Position numbers and translations under genes: made by a program. Source: Xanthomonas albilineans (GTDB lineage Bacteria > Pseudomonadota > Gammaproteobacteria > Xanthomonadales > Xanthomonadaceae). Taken from it: a stretch of DNA of 34,141 bases. The stretch covers positions 1 through 34,141 of the forward strand of contig NZ_MDCB01000023.1 in the NCBI RefSeq assembly GCF_002939705.1, read 5' to 3'. A model generated the notes under the pieces. The model made no database searches. It was not told where the DNA came from and worked only from the letters and a program-made list of their open reading frames with translations. Positions 33,806 through 34,141 of the stretch are shown piece after piece; the first letter of the stretch is position 1, and every line of letters begins with the position of its first letter.

Positions 33806-34141
33806 TTACGCTCCGCCCAGCGCGAGCCGGGGCACCTGCGGTGCTTTCAGCAATAGCGGCTTGAAGTAGCTGTCCTTGTAATAAAAAATCTTGTTGGCCA
33901 GGATCGGATAGCCAATCCCCTCAATGAACACGATGGCTTTGTCCGGCGCCAGTCCCTTGACCTCATCCGGATTCATCAGCGGACGCCGATCCAGCACCTC
34001 GGTATAGCTGTGGCTGCTGCCTGGGCCGTAAGACTGCGTGCGCTGCCGACGGCGCACGGTGGTCTCGCCCAGCATCTTCGAATATTCCTCGGCATCCCGT
34101 TGCTCTCGCGGAGTGAACACGATCCGCACGCCGAGATTGGT
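33806..34141 (-). CDS. VirD4/TraG-type coupling protein, C-terminal part (cut by the window edge)
   Basis: The last 111 codons of a gene whose start lies beyond the right edge. The sequence opens NLGVRIVFTPREQRDAEEYS, then KMLGETTVRRRQR, RRPLMNPDEVKGLAPDKAIV and FIEGIGYPILANKIFYYKDS. This is the characteristic end of the VirD4/TraG ATPase domain, which recruits substrates to a type IV secretion or conjugation channel at the inner membrane. The internal GTG at 34129 is a valine codon in NLGV, not a start. The Walker A region is outside the window, so intactness cannot be judged. Whether it belongs to the chromosomal bacteria-killing system of Xanthomonas or to a conjugative element is open. 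Confidence 0.85.
   Translation of the reverse strand, partial: TNLGVRIVFTPREQRDAEEYSKMLGETTVRRRQRTQSYGPGSSHSYTEVLDRRPLMNPDEVKGLAPDKAIVFIEGIGYPILANKIFYYKDSYFKPLLLKAPQVPRLALGGA

Overview
The window looks like a chromosome segment of a Xanthomonadaceae member, most likely Xanthomonas. The support is high GC, a fused cysNC gene beside cysD, a gapA-pgk-pyk-fba glycolytic block with a class I aldolase, a BigR/rhodanese/persulfide dioxygenase operon of the kind studied in Xylella, a large TonB-dependent receptor, and several lone secreted proteins. I could not search databases, so the genus is an inference.

Layout, left to right. Bases 1-490 hold no intact gene, only what look like worn insertion-sequence ends. 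Next is a SpoU/TrmH-type RNA methyltransferase (minus strand). At 1494-1965 lies a decayed, truncated copy of the leader and signal-peptide region of the secreted-protein gene at 4637-5722. Between the two copies sits a deacetylase/GT4 glycosyltransferase pair with an ATGA overlap. The secreted protein resembles glutamic peptidases (eqolisin/neprosin type). The sulfate activation genes cysD-cysNC follow (minus), then two tiny proteins with a ribosomal L7/L12-like motif, one of them only 54 codons, and a macrodomain protein.

From 10.6 to 18.4 kb a minus-strand glycolytic block (gapA, pgk, an overlapping HAD phosphatase, pyk, class I fructose-bisphosphate aldolase) is interrupted between pyk and aldolase by a secreted TrbJ/VirB5-like protein and a small secreted partner. 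A secreted S1/P1 nuclease follows. At 19.6-21.3 kb is a sulfide/persulfide operon: an inverted-repeat operator, a rhodanese, a BigR-type ArsR repressor with two cysteines 66 residues apart, and an ETHE1-like persulfide dioxygenase. It is followed by modABC. The 3' end of modC is present twice, 817 bp apart, bracketing a lower-GC gene for a secreted protein: the signature of a small insertion that regenerated the end of modC.

From 24.3 to 26.8 kb is a BlaI / M56 (BlaR1-like) / lipoprotein operon with an operator on its promoter and no beta-lactamase. A divergent acetyl-CoA hydrolase/transferase-family gene, a secreted PI-PLC-like phosphodiesterase and a TonB-dependent receptor follow. The right edge has short repeats, a 122-residue unknown protein and the C-terminal end of a VirD4/TraG-type coupling protein, suggesting that a type IV secretion or conjugation locus continues beyond the window.

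Most interesting: the duplicated leader with a conserved upstream ORF ending in the start codon of the secreted protein; the modC 3' duplication around a cargo gene; the L7/L12-like mini-gene pair; the orphan TrbJ-like cassette inside the glycolytic block; and the sensor operon without an obvious resistance gene.
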